From contig CAXXKC010000003.1 in assembly GCA_963674835.2 (NCBI GenBank), forward strand, positions 1,984,001-2,048,000: a stretch of DNA of 64,000 nt, given 5' to 3'. Source of the DNA: G963674835 sp963674835. GTDB lineage: Bacteria; Planctomycetota; Planctomycetia; Pirellulales; Thermoguttaceae. Each line of letters starts with the position of its first letter. The first letter of the stretch is position 1. A model generated the notes under the pieces. That model was not told the origin of the DNA and did not search any database. It saw only the letters and a program-made list of their open reading frames with translations. Made by a program: the position numbers and the translations under genes. Positions 56,230 to 64,000 of this stretch are shown here, in pieces.

Positions 56230-57482
56230 ACGATCATCTCCTCGGGCGTTTCCTCAGGCTCGCCCGACGCTGCGTGCTGGTCGATGCGAGCCAACACCAG
56301 GTCGCAAACACTAATGGCACAGCGGAAGCCGACGTTTGGCTTGCGCGCCATGGGGTATTCGCCGCTGGCAAACTGGCATGTGGCCTGGTTATCGAAATAC
56401 GTGTCGAAGGCACCCCCACGGATGCTCTTCATCGAGCCTTCGGTGGCCAACTCCTCGCCGTCGGTATCGATGGCCGTGTAGTTGCTGCGCGTCCATTCCC
56501 AGACGTTGCCGATCAACTGGTAGGCGCCACCGACGCTAACTCCCTCGGCGAACTCCCTGACGGAGACCGTTCCCTTCTTGTGCGTCGGCCAGAGGTTGGC
56601 TCGCGTGTGGTCCATGCTCTGTCCCCAGGGATACTTGCGCTGTAGCCGCGCCTCGGCGGAGACGCGCACCGGCCAGCTTCCGGCTTTGACCCACTCGGCG
56701 TCGGTCGGCAACCGTTTGCCGACCCAGCGCGCGTATGCCCGGGCCTCGTACCAACTGACGCCGACCACGGGATGATCGGCCAGATGTGCCTCGTAGCAGC
56801 CGTTCTTCCAGAATCGCGGGCCTGGGAGGCCGTTGCGATCGACGAGGTCGAGCACGGCGGGCCAGATGGCCTGATCCCAGAGCGCGACTTGGGCATATCC
56901 GCCGGCGTCGACGAATTCGTAGAACTCCTGGTTCGTTACGGGGTAGCGATCGAGGAAGAAACGTTCGACGCCGATGATCCTCGCGGAGCAGGCGCGCAGC
57001 TCTTCCTCGTCCAATTTTCCGTCGTTGAGCGCCTCGTCGATGTTGCCGAGAACGACCTCGCCATCGGGAACCAGCGCCATCCTCTCTTCGAGGGTGTGCA
57101 GCGTTTGGCGGAAGTGCCGGCCGTCGAGATTCTGTACGATTTGCGGGCGGAGCAGCAGCGTGTAGCGTCCTTGTTCGATCATCTGGGCTACGACGGCGTC
57201 GAGGTCGTTGGGATCGGCGGCCGGGCGCGAAACGGGCGGATAGGGCAGTCGATGCACGGGCGGCGCCGGTCGGTGGTCCGGCTTGCGCAGACTCGGTTGG
57301 AGGATGCGCCGGGTCGGCCCGAGCAGCGCAAACGCCACCCCCAAGGCGCCACCGACGGCTACGTACGGGTGGCCCAGGTGCCAGCCGTAGGCGACGTTGA
57401 CCACGCCGACGATGCCGACGGCCCACAAGATCCAAGCTGATTTGTCCAACGCGGCGTCCAGTCTCAGGGCAAGCGCTCTCAC
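56226..57482 (-). CDS. Membrane-anchored FGE-sulfatase-domain protein
   Basis: A 418-residue protein. Two hydrophobic stretches within the first 60 residues (KSAWILWAVGIVGVVNVAYG and AVGGALGVAFALLG) precede a linker and an FGE-sulfatase (formylglycine synthase-like) domain, about residues 150-395. Motifs include RYPVTNQEFYEFVDAGGY, GVSWYEARAYARWVGKRLPT, NVWEWTRSNY and GFRCAISV. Only one Cys is near the usual active site, so it may be a binding domain rather than a formylglycine-generating enzyme. The GTG at 57482 follows AAGAGGG. It lies between the coiled-coil gene and the GTPase and is coupled to the latter. Confidence 0.8.
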   Translation of the reverse strand: MRALALRLDAALDKSAWILWAVGIVGVVNVAYGWHLGHPYVAVGGALGVAFALLGPTRRILQPSLRKPDHRPAPPVHRLPYPPVSRPAADPNDLDAVVAQMIEQGRYTLLLRPQIVQNLDGRHFRQTLHTLEERMALVPDGEVVLGNIDEALNDGKLDEEELRACSARIIGVERFFLDRYPVTNQEFYEFVDAGGYAQVALWDQAIWPAVLDLVDRNGLPGPRFWKNGCYEAHLADHPVVGVSWYEARAYARWVGKRLPTDAEWVKAGSWPVRVSAEARLQRKYPWGQSMDHTRANLWPTHKKGTVSVREFAEGVSVGGAYQLIGNVWEWTRSNYTAIDTDGEELATEGSMKSIRGGAFDTYFDNQATCQFASGEYPMARKPNVGFRCAISVCDLVLARIDQHAASGEPEETPEEMIV

Positions 57483-57525
57483 GGCAAAAAACCCTCTTGA
57501 GTAACCCCCCCTTGCCCACCGGGAT

Positions 57526-58416
57526 TCATCCGGAATTGGGGGCCTGTTGTTTTCGGCGTCGTGTCATGTCTCTCTGTAGCAACTCGAACTGGGCCATGAC
57601 CGAGTCCAGGACGGGGTCGGTATCGGAGGCCGGCCGTTCGGTCGCAGCGGGAACGTGCGCAGGCGCGGCTATCGGCGTCCCGGCGGTCTCCTGCAGCACG
57701 ACCGCCTGGCGTTGGCTGAGCGATTCCAAGAGGCACCGCAGCCGCTTGAATTCCTCGGCCCACTCGGCCCGTTCCTGGGCCATCTCGCGTTTCTGTTGCG
57801 CGAGGTTTTCACTCATTTCGGCGGCCCGATTGCGGACCGCTTCGAGTTCGGCCTCCAGCGAGGCGCGTTCCTGTTCGAGTTCTACGCGTTCGTTCTGCAT
57901 CTGAACCAGTTGCTGTTGGACCGCCTCGATAACTCCCGCGGGTCCGGCGGTACCGGCGGTGGTCAACAGCTCCTGGAACTGATTTCGCGTTTGCACGAGC
58001 TCCGAGGTCGCGTGGGCCAGCTCGACGACCTGTTTCTGCGCGTCTTCCAAGACGCCGGTCAGTTCGCCGCGCTGTTGTTCGATCTGGTCGAGTGCCTGCT
58101 GCAGCCGGTGATCGTCGGCCGCGGTCGCAGCGGCGGTCGATGCGTCGGCACGCTGCTGCAACTCGTCCTGTTGGGCAGCGGTCTCCGCGCGCCGCTGGGC
58201 AAGTTGCTGGCAGCGACGGCGGTAGTCGTCCTCAGTTTCTTCTCGATGGGTCTGCCACGCCTGCTGCCGGTGCAGCAACTGCGCAGAAAGTCCGTCGAGT
58301 TGCTCGAAGACCTCGGAGAAGAACTGGTCGAATTCGGCTTGGCTAGCGCAAACCTGCGATAGACAGTTGCGGACTCGCTGCAAGTCGATGACCTGGTTAG
58401 GTGAGTCGATAGACAC
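57526..58416 (-). CDS. Long coiled-coil protein at operon head
   Basis: A 296-residue protein made mostly of heptad-rich helix, with Gln, Glu, Arg and Ala dominating (RQQAWQTHREETEDDYRRRC, ELEQERASLEAELEAVRNRA). The first 40 residues carry SPNQVIDLQRVRNCLSQVC. No catalytic motif. It probably bridges the other products of the operon. The GTG at 58416 is chosen because the protein sequence becomes structured there; an upstream start would add about 49 residues with poor composition. Ribosome site is weak. Confidence 0.65.
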   Translation of the reverse strand: MSIDSPNQVIDLQRVRNCLSQVCASQAEFDQFFSEVFEQLDGLSAQLLHRQQAWQTHREETEDDYRRRCQQLAQRRAETAAQQDELQQRADASTAAATAADDHRLQQALDQIEQQRGELTGVLEDAQKQVVELAHATSELVQTRNQFQELLTTAGTAGPAGVIEAVQQQLVQMQNERVELEQERASLEAELEAVRNRAAEMSENLAQQKREMAQERAEWAEEFKRLRCLLESLSQRQAVVLQETAGTPIAAPAHVPAATERPASDTDPVLDSVMAQFELLQRDMTRRRKQQAPNSG

Positions 58417-58440
58417 GATCAACCGTGCTGACGTCGGGAA

Positions 58441-58482
58441 GTAGACCTTGGAAGAACATCCGGTCAGACAGGAAAAGTCTAC
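58441..58482. promoter_or_regulatory. Possible operator upstream of GAP1 operon
   Basis: GTAGACCTT (58441-58449) and AAAGTCTAC (58474-58482) are inverted with one mismatch, 25-66 bases before the presumed first start codon. No -35/-10 pair was secured, and no dedicated regulator is encoded beside the operon. Confidence 0.3.
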
Positions 58483-58781
58483 GTCCGGTATGGGGATCGG
58501 GCAAATCGTTGCTGCCGAACACTTTGGCGATCCGCCGCCGGGCGCTGTGTGGGGCCCGGTCACACCCTACTCGAAGCCGGTGTCACACGTAGCGTTGTTC
58601 CGTTTGGCACGAATGCGCGGGGAGCGAAGCGTCGGTTCGCCAGCTTACCGATCCGGATCCGGGTTCCCGCGACGTAGGGCCATCGCGCGAGCTAGTTCCG
58701 CTTTCGACACGAAGTGCGCCGGGCTGCCGGGTCGAAATGCAGCGGCACCCCGGCAGCCGTTCCCTCCCTGGCGAGAAGGGA

Positions 58782-59861
58782 TCAGGGGAATTCGTTGAAC
58801 ACCTCGTGCCCGGGGCGCAGGGTGTCGTCGGCCTCGATGAAGCCCAAGTAGCCGGGAAAGCCGACGGGGCCGAACTCGGGTCGATGAGCGTCGGCGATCA
58901 GGCTGTGGTGCAGCAAGTATACCAACCAGCCGATGCCGTGCTTGCTCAGTTGCGTCAGGCTGTAGCGGATCGACTGGACGCGCACCTTGTCGTCGAGGGA
59001 ACCCCAACAGCACTCGGTGGAAATGATCGCCTTGCCGACCTGCCGCGCGTAGGCCACCTCGGCATCGAGCTTCTTCTCGTAGGCCTCCTTATTCGCGCCC
59101 GCCGCGTTGTGGACCCAGTAGGGATGAATGCTGAGGACGTCGCTGATTGGATTGACCATCTCCAGCGGCACGCCAGGATGAATGCCGACAGTGATGGGGG
59201 CCTTTGCGCCGACTTTCTTGCATCCGTCGTAGAGTCCCTTGAGCCACGCGGTTTCGGCGTCGACGATCTGGGGGATCTTTTCGCGCGGGCAACTGTAGGC
59301 GTAGGGCTCGTTGCAGAGGTCCCAGGCGAGGATGCGCTTGTCGTCCTTGTGCCCACCGACGATCGTCTCGACGTAGGCGTCGAACATTCTTGGCTTCTGG
59401 ACCCAGCTTACGCCGGGGAGGAAGTGGTCGACGTAGATGCCGCCGTAGTCCAGCAGACGGTCGTGCCAGCGGTTGAAGAGCACGGGCATGACGACCAGCC
59501 CATAGCGGTCGGCAATGGCCAGCGCGGCTTCAAAGTTGTCGGCATAGCGTTTTTCGTTGCGCAGGAAGCTATCCCACGACAACCAGAGTCGGATGGCGTT
59601 CATGCCGGGGAAGAACTTCTTGCCCAGTCCCAACTCGCGATCGATCGTCGCGGCGTCGAACTTCTGCCACAGTTCAAAACCGGAGCTGCCATAGCTCGGC
59701 TGATAGTTGAAGCCGCGGATCTTCGACCAATCGCGGCCGAAGGCCGACTGCTGCGGCCACTTTTCTTCGGCGTGCCCTACGTTGGTATGCATCGCCGCAA
59801 CGGCGGCGACGGCCCCGGTCTGTGCCAAGAAAGTACGACGCGAAACGCGATTGTCGGCCAT
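58782..59861 (-). CDS. Tat-exported glycoside hydrolase, GH5-like
   Basis: A 359-residue protein. MADNRVSRRTFLAQTG is a twin-arginine signal. The mature part is a TIM-barrel of the cellulase/GH5 clan: the acid/base Glu is in WDLCNEP and the nucleophile Glu in STECCWG. Substrate could be a beta-glucan, mannan or another plant/algal glycan. Start ATG 59861 is set by the Tat motif. 58483-58781 upstream of its stop holds no gene. Confidence 0.82.
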   Translation of the reverse strand: MADNRVSRRTFLAQTGAVAAVAAMHTNVGHAEEKWPQQSAFGRDWSKIRGFNYQPSYGSSGFELWQKFDAATIDRELGLGKKFFPGMNAIRLWLSWDSFLRNEKRYADNFEAALAIADRYGLVVMPVLFNRWHDRLLDYGGIYVDHFLPGVSWVQKPRMFDAYVETIVGGHKDDKRILAWDLCNEPYAYSCPREKIPQIVDAETAWLKGLYDGCKKVGAKAPITVGIHPGVPLEMVNPISDVLSIHPYWVHNAAGANKEAYEKKLDAEVAYARQVGKAIISTECCWGSLDDKVRVQSIRYSLTQLSKHGIGWLVYLLHHSLIADAHRPEFGPVGFPGYLGFIEADDTLRPGHEVFNEFP

Positions 59862-59920
59862 ATCGAATCTCCCGAGGACAGAAGTCTGTTTCGGCAGCCA
59901 GATGACTCCATCTGCCATTA

Positions 59921-60029
59921 TTGATGCCGGCGCAGCCATTGATCGCGATTCATCCCGGATACCATCCGAAACGGCTGGAATCCGGGGCCCCGGTTGCCGC
60001 TCAACGGGCATTGGCAATGCGGCCCTCAA
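59921..60029. mobile_element. Foldback element, family B, full copy
   Basis: A 109-bp element with TTGATGCCGGCGCAGCC and GCATTGGCAATGCGGCC arms that are inverted, CCCGGAT/ATCCGGG hairpin in the middle, and a TA on its left flank (59919-59920). Close kin at 63681-63789 and 46591-46699. Confidence 0.7.
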
Positions 60030-60090
60030 CAGCATACCCATGCGAGCCGGTTCGATGCAAGCGGCCGGCAGTCGCGAGATTGCGCAGGGG

Positions 60091-61293
60091 TCAGAGCTGT
60101 GCTTCGTCGGCCATCGCCAGGCGGCGGGCGATGGGCGGATGGCCGTAGAAGAGCACGACGGTCAGCCAATCGGGGTCGGGGTCCTCTTTGTTCAGCCGCG
60201 CGAGCTTGCGGAAGGCCGAGAGGTAGGCCGCTTTGTCGCCGGTTCGCTGCAGCGCGTATCGGTCGGCCTGTCGCTCGTAATGGCGGCTGATGGCGTTTTG
60301 AACGGGGCCGACGGCCATGGCGAGGAGCTGCAGGAGCAGCATCAGCATGGGCAGGGCAAAGACGGGCATTTGGGAGTAGTCGAACGCGCCCTGCACGAAG
60401 CGGACCCAATAGGCGAGGAGGACGTCGCAGATCCAAAATCCGGCCGCGCAGTACAGGACACCCGCGGCGAGGAGCTTGCGAATGTGACGGTGGACGTGGT
60501 GCCCGACTTCGTGGGCGAAGACGACGCCGATCTCAGCGGGCGTGAATCCGTCGAGGAGCGTGTCGCCGAGGAGGACGCGGCGCGTTCGACCGAGGCCGGC
60601 CAACATGGCGTTGGCCTTGACCGTTTCGGCGCTGAGCGCCATGCGATAGATGCCTTCGATCGAGAGTCCCGTGCCTTCGCTGAGCCTTTGCAGCTCGTCG
60701 GCGAGTTCCGGACTATCGAGCCGTTCGATCTTGTAGAACAGGGGGAGGATCAATACGGGGGCCAGTTGCCCTAGCACGACGCTGACCAGCAGAAACGCAG
60801 AGGCGCCGACGAGCCACCACCACGCGCCGGTCGTCCAGATGATCCAGTAGAGGCCGAGGAAGAGGGGCGCGCTGAGGGTGAGGCCGAGCACGAGGTGTTT
60901 TACGTATCTCCAGGCCCAACCGGCCACGGAGAGCCTGCTGAGGCCAAAGCGATGTTCGAGCAGGTATCCCGAGTAGAACGAGAGGGGCAGCGAGACGAGT
61001 GCGTGCAGCAAGGCTACGATCAGGTAGAGGGCAACCAGGCGAAGCGAATCGCAATGGGCGAGCCACTGCCATTGCTGAAGCCATACGTCGATAGGCTGCG
61101 CGAAGGCCAGCGCGAGAAAGGCCAGCACGACGATGTCGGTGGCGAGGTCCAAGAGACCGGTTTTCAGCTTCAGGCGGCTGTAGCGTTTCGCTTCCGCCCG
61201 TTCGTCGGCGGTCATTTCCGGCGCGATTGGGTCGGGCGGAAGCGATGGGTCTGGCTGGGCCGCGTCGGGCGACGACGGAGGAAGTTCCGACAC
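60091..61293 (-). CDS. M48-family membrane metalloprotease
   Basis: A 400-residue inner-membrane Zn metallopeptidase of the HtpX/Ste24 group. Four or more hydrophobic helices surround the catalytic HEVGH in VVFAHEVGHHVHRH. The third ligand Glu lies about 70 residues on, near NAISRHYERQADRYAL. Such proteases cut misfolded membrane proteins in quality control. GGAGAG precedes the GTG at 61293. Confidence 0.9.
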   Translation of the reverse strand: MSELPPSSPDAAQPDPSLPPDPIAPEMTADERAEAKRYSRLKLKTGLLDLATDIVVLAFLALAFAQPIDVWLQQWQWLAHCDSLRLVALYLIVALLHALVSLPLSFYSGYLLEHRFGLSRLSVAGWAWRYVKHLVLGLTLSAPLFLGLYWIIWTTGAWWWLVGASAFLLVSVVLGQLAPVLILPLFYKIERLDSPELADELQRLSEGTGLSIEGIYRMALSAETVKANAMLAGLGRTRRVLLGDTLLDGFTPAEIGVVFAHEVGHHVHRHIRKLLAAGVLYCAAGFWICDVLLAYWVRFVQGAFDYSQMPVFALPMLMLLLQLLAMAVGPVQNAISRHYERQADRYALQRTGDKAAYLSAFRKLARLNKEDPDPDWLTVVLFYGHPPIARRLAMADEAQL

Positions 61294-61321
61294 GGGTTTC
61301 TCTCCGGGGCCCGCGGGACGG

Positions 61322-61418
61322 CCAGTGCGCGTCGCACTCAGCGGTGAAGTTCGCGGCGGCGTGTTTCTACAGTTGCAAAAGCGAAATAGACGCGACGGTT
61401 ACGCCCAGTGCGTTCTAT
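61322..61418. repeat. Palindromic element D, copy 4
   Basis: About 97 bp, AGTGCGCGTCGCACT at the left and GCGTTCTAT at the right, with TTCGCGGCGGCGTG in the centre, no foldback insert. The final CTA (61415-61417) supplies the minus-strand stop codon of the DUF6786-like gene. Confidence 0.6.
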
Positions 61419-62701
61419 TTGCCAATCATTTCCTTCTTGACGGACGCAAGATCGACGCCCAAGACGTCTTTGGCCAGTTGGGTGAGGGTGCCCATATCGG
61501 CCTGCACGTGGACCGTGCGATGGCTGTGCGTGAGCGATTTGCCCATCAACAGCTCAACGGCCGGTGAGAGGCTTTCGATCTCGTAGAAGTTGCCCATTCC
61601 CTTCTGGCCAGGCTCGAGGGGACCATCGTTGTAGGCGTTGGCGACGTCGCCGGAATACGACTTATCCTGTTTGCCCCACATGTTGTTCATGTAGTCGCAC
61701 TTCGTCGGATCGTCGGGCATGGAGAAACTGACCAGGGTGAGTACGCCATGCTCGAAGTCGATCGAGCCGAGGATGTTCTTGGCCCGTTTCTGCGAGGTGC
61801 CGATCTTGGAACGACAGCCAGCATCGCCCATGAAGAGGATGGCTTCGGGGGTGATTTTGAGCCGTTCGGGCGGGATGGTTCCGAAGTAGTCGGACTTGAC
61901 GACGGGTCCGAGCTTGCTCTCGTCGCCGGCCTTGTAGGGCACGATGACGACGGTCTGCGGGCTGGCATTGAGCATGCCCAGCATCCAGATGGAGACAAGT
62001 CCCTTTTCCTTGGTCATGGGCTTGCCGGCGCCGATGTTGGTGATGGTGTTGACGGTCTCGAAGGCGACCTTCTTGACGCCATCCTGCTCGATGAGCTTGG
62101 CGGCCGCCGGGCCGAAGAGGCCGGCCAAGTCCTTTTTGTCCAGCAGGCGGGCAACCCGGATGACCGAGAGTTCGTACTCGGAGTCGGCGGTATTGCGGAA
62201 CTTCATGAGACGGCTCATGCGGCAGACGCCGGGTTCCGGTTTGGAGGAGAGTTCGAACTCACCTTCGTTGAGCGCGGGCGGGGTGTGCCAGTTTTCAAAG
62301 ACCTGTTCGACGCCCGGCTTGAACCACAGGCTATAGGGTCCGCCTTCGGGCGAGAGCCACATGCGGTCTTCGGCACCGTAGTTGTTGAAATGGAGGTCGG
62401 ACTTGCCGGCCGTGACGAAGTCCTTATTGATGAATCCGAAACTGAGGCCGTCGGGGCCTGCGCAGGTCGAGGTCATAACTCGACCTTGCCACTGGGGGCA
62501 TATCGCCACGCGACCGCCTTCCTTGTTGGTCAATTCGACCACCTTGGTGTATCGTGCCAAAAAGTCCTTTGCTTCCTGATAGGACATATCGCTGCCTTTC
62601 TGATCTGCTGCGTTGGCGGTGCCGGCTGCCATCGCCACCACCGCCGCCAGAGCGAATAACTGCGGCCATCCAAAAGACTTGTTCCATGAAGAGTTGAACA
62701 T
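61415..62701 (-). CDS. Exported DUF6786-like protein
   Basis: A 428-residue secreted protein. Signal peptide MFNSSWNKSFGWPQLFALAA, cut near TANAADQ. The mature sequence resembles an uncharacterised DUF6786-type planctomycete family (GGRVAICPQWQGRVMTSTCA, LWFKPGVEQVFENW, YEIESLSPAVELLMGKSLTH with THSHRTVHV), possibly a galactose-mutarotase-like beta-sandwich, which would suit sugar binding. The role is unknown. The stop TAG comes from the end of repeat D copy 4. Confidence 0.78.
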   Translation of the reverse strand: MFNSSWNKSFGWPQLFALAAVVAMAAGTANAADQKGSDMSYQEAKDFLARYTKVVELTNKEGGRVAICPQWQGRVMTSTCAGPDGLSFGFINKDFVTAGKSDLHFNNYGAEDRMWLSPEGGPYSLWFKPGVEQVFENWHTPPALNEGEFELSSKPEPGVCRMSRLMKFRNTADSEYELSVIRVARLLDKKDLAGLFGPAAAKLIEQDGVKKVAFETVNTITNIGAGKPMTKEKGLVSIWMLGMLNASPQTVVIVPYKAGDESKLGPVVKSDYFGTIPPERLKITPEAILFMGDAGCRSKIGTSQKRAKNILGSIDFEHGVLTLVSFSMPDDPTKCDYMNNMWGKQDKSYSGDVANAYNDGPLEPGQKGMGNFYEIESLSPAVELLMGKSLTHSHRTVHVQADMGTLTQLAKDVLGVDLASVKKEMIGK

Positions 62702-62811
62702 GGCGAACCCCTTACCAACGAACCGGTTGCCTTCTCAGAGACAGTACACAACCGCCGACGGGTCGGACACACGTCCGCGTCGGCCCCTCACACCGCGTCA
62801 TCCAGACATCA

Positions 62812-62885
62812 CTGATTTCGGCGCAGCCAATGATCGCGACTCGTGGCGATTGTCGCTCGACCCGCATTGGCAATGCAGGCCTCAA
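62812..62885. mobile_element. Foldback element, family B, internally deleted
   Basis: A 74-bp derivative with family B termini (GATTTCGGCGCAGCCAATGA and CATTGGCAATGCAGGCCTCA) but about 35 fewer internal bases. The rest of 62702-63341 contains no gene. Confidence 0.55.
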
Positions 62886-63341
62886 CAGTGAATAGCTCCG
62901 CGCAATGGGCCGTGCGGCAAGTAGGGAAGTCCGCCGGCCATTGTCTGGTCGTCGCCTCGTGCGTGGTTCTCGGCTTGTTACGATTGTACCAAGGATAGCA
63001 TCGAGCGCGCTGCCCCGGCTAGCCCCGGGGGGCGAAATTCGCCGGGTGTTGGGCGGCGGGTTTGGGAGGCGGAAAGCAATCATCGTCGGATTTTTCCGGA
63101 AATTCCGGCTCGACGGTTGCCAACTGGCCCCGGTTTGTTGTGAAATAGGGTGTGCTCTGGGGGTGGCGTGGGATGCGTGCGAGCTGGGGCTGCATAACTG
63201 GCTCATTCGCTACGCGCGCATGTTCTTTACGAGCGCCAAAGATTCGCCCGCCAAGAGAAGATAAACAACGATGGAGAGGACGCCGCGTGGAGCTTCTTCG
63301 GCGCGGCGCCGATTCATCACCCCCTTCTGGAGAATGGAACC

Positions 63342-63581
63342 ATGATTCGTGAGTGCTTGTTTGTTGGTATGGTCGGTGTCGCCTTGTCGACCATGTCAAG
63401 TACGTCTTCGGCCATGCAGCAGGGTAACAACACGGCTCAGCCGATGGCTGCCGCTTCGGTCGCCCAACAGCGGGAAACGATCCGGCAGATGCCGCTACTG
63501 GAGCGTCCGAACCGCCCCGGCCACTTCTATGGCAACACGGTCCGCCGCATCCACGATCGCCGCATGCGGCGCGGTGGGTGA
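63342..63581 (+). CDS. Small exported protein
   Basis: A 79-residue protein with a signal peptide (MIRECLFVGMVGVALSTMS) and a short basic, Gln- and Arg-rich mature part (RPNRPGHFYGNTVRRIHDRR). CTGGAG about ten bases before ATG 63342. Such short basic exported proteins are common in planctomycetes; function unknown. Confidence 0.6.
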   Translation: MIRECLFVGMVGVALSTMSSTSSAMQQGNNTAQPMAAASVAQQRETIRQMPLLERPNRPGHFYGNTVRRIHDRRMRRGG

Positions 63582-63680
63582 TGAGCCGCGAGTGATGCCT
63601 GCGGTGCCGATCGCGGGCAGCAACAGGCACTTCGCTCGAAGAACCTCCTGGACGCGACCACTCCTTCTCGGTTACGCTTA

Positions 63681-63789
63681 TCGATGCCGACGCAGCCAAT
63701 GATCGCGATTCATCCCGGATACCAGCCGGAGCGGCTGGAATCCGGGGTCCCGGTAGCCGCTTAACGCGCATTGGCAATGCAGGCGTCAA
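63681..63789. mobile_element. Foldback element, family B, second full copy
   Basis: A 109-bp element, GATGCCGACGCAGCCAATGA at the left and GCATTGGCAATGCAGGCGTC at the right, TA at 63679-63680. It shares the family's CCGGAT/ATCCGG hairpin. The terminal base at the left is C instead of T. Confidence 0.68.
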
Positions 63790-63919
63790 TCGTAGCCTAA
63801 CGTGACCGCTGCGGCCGCCTCTCTGCAGACTATTTCGCCAGCGTCTGCAGCGAGGTGTCCGAAGGCGGATCGGTTGGAGAGTCGCCGTCCTTGTTCCTGG
63901 TTATCAGCGAGGTGTATCT

Positions 63920-64000
63920 ATGTGCCAACTCTTCCGGCGGGATCGCATCGCCCGGCCCCTGCGAATTGGCTGTTGGATCGTGGTTCTGGCAACCGCGACG
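63920..64000 (+). CDS. Start of an exported protein, cut by window end
   Basis: ATG 63920 has GAGGTG seven bases upstream, and 27 codons are visible to the window edge. They encode a basic stretch (QLFRRDRIARPLRIG) then a hydrophobic core (CWIVVLATAT), a typical signal peptide. The mature protein lies beyond the window, so no function can be given. The 129 bases between repeat B and the ATG contain nothing recognisable. Confidence 0.55.
   Translation, partial: MCQLFRRDRIARPLRIGCWIVVLATAT

Overview
The window looks like chromosomal DNA of a GC-rich planctomycete, probably near Pirellulales. The evidence is a giant secreted protein with the planctomycete EPLEGRLLLS N-terminal motif, PEP-CTERM proteins with HAF repeats, many exported proteins next to cytoplasmic housekeeping genes, a sialate O-acetylesterase, a right-handed beta-helix protein, and weak operon structure with long intergenic gaps. 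No prophage, CRISPR array, rRNA or transposase gene was found.

Layout. 1-5.2 kb: a glycine-zipper protein, then an SDR-pabB-pabA cluster for p-aminobenzoate, then a sialate esterase. 5.9-7.6 kb (minus): GNAT, CDF-like transporter and arsenate reductase. 7.9-13.6 kb: a TetR-adaptor-RND efflux operon behind a palindromic, apparently leaderless promoter. 13.7-21.8 kb: a PAS histidine kinase, an AlkD-like repair protein, an operon with a nucleoside hydrolase and a FloA N-terminal fragment, and small enzymes. 22-28.3 kb: a large repeat-rich surface protein and two PEP-CTERM/HAF paralogues with a near-identical tail. 28.6-31.4 kb: a frameshifted EF-Tu domain-3-like ORF, tRNA-Gln(CUG) and a candidate structured RNA. 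32-36 kb: a TPR protein, a Cys-rich secreted protein and a Ca/Na antiporter. 36.4-43.2 kb: an NtrC-type regulator with its kinase, cardiolipin synthase, a phosphoesterase and pgk. 43.2-46.4 kb: a single-chain AmmeMemoRadiSam fusion. 46.7-53.4 kb: a MgtC/DUF4010 protein, a TPR protein and a beta-helix protein. 53.8-58.4 kb (minus): a four-gene GTPase/GAP1/FGE-like/coiled-coil operon. 58.8-64 kb: a GH5-like hydrolase, an M48 protease, a DUF6786-like protein and small secreted proteins.

Two overlapping populations of short mobile-looking DNA run through the window. One is a set of foldback elements of about 100-109 bp, with TTG...CAA ends mostly flanked by TA, in three sequence families (eight copies). 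The other is a palindromic element of about 90-97 bp (four copies), two of which carry a foldback element at exactly the same internal site. The PEP-CTERM duplication supplies an unoccupied version of one insertion locus. These elements, the AmmeMemoRadiSam fusion and the GAP1/GTPase operon are the most noteworthy content.
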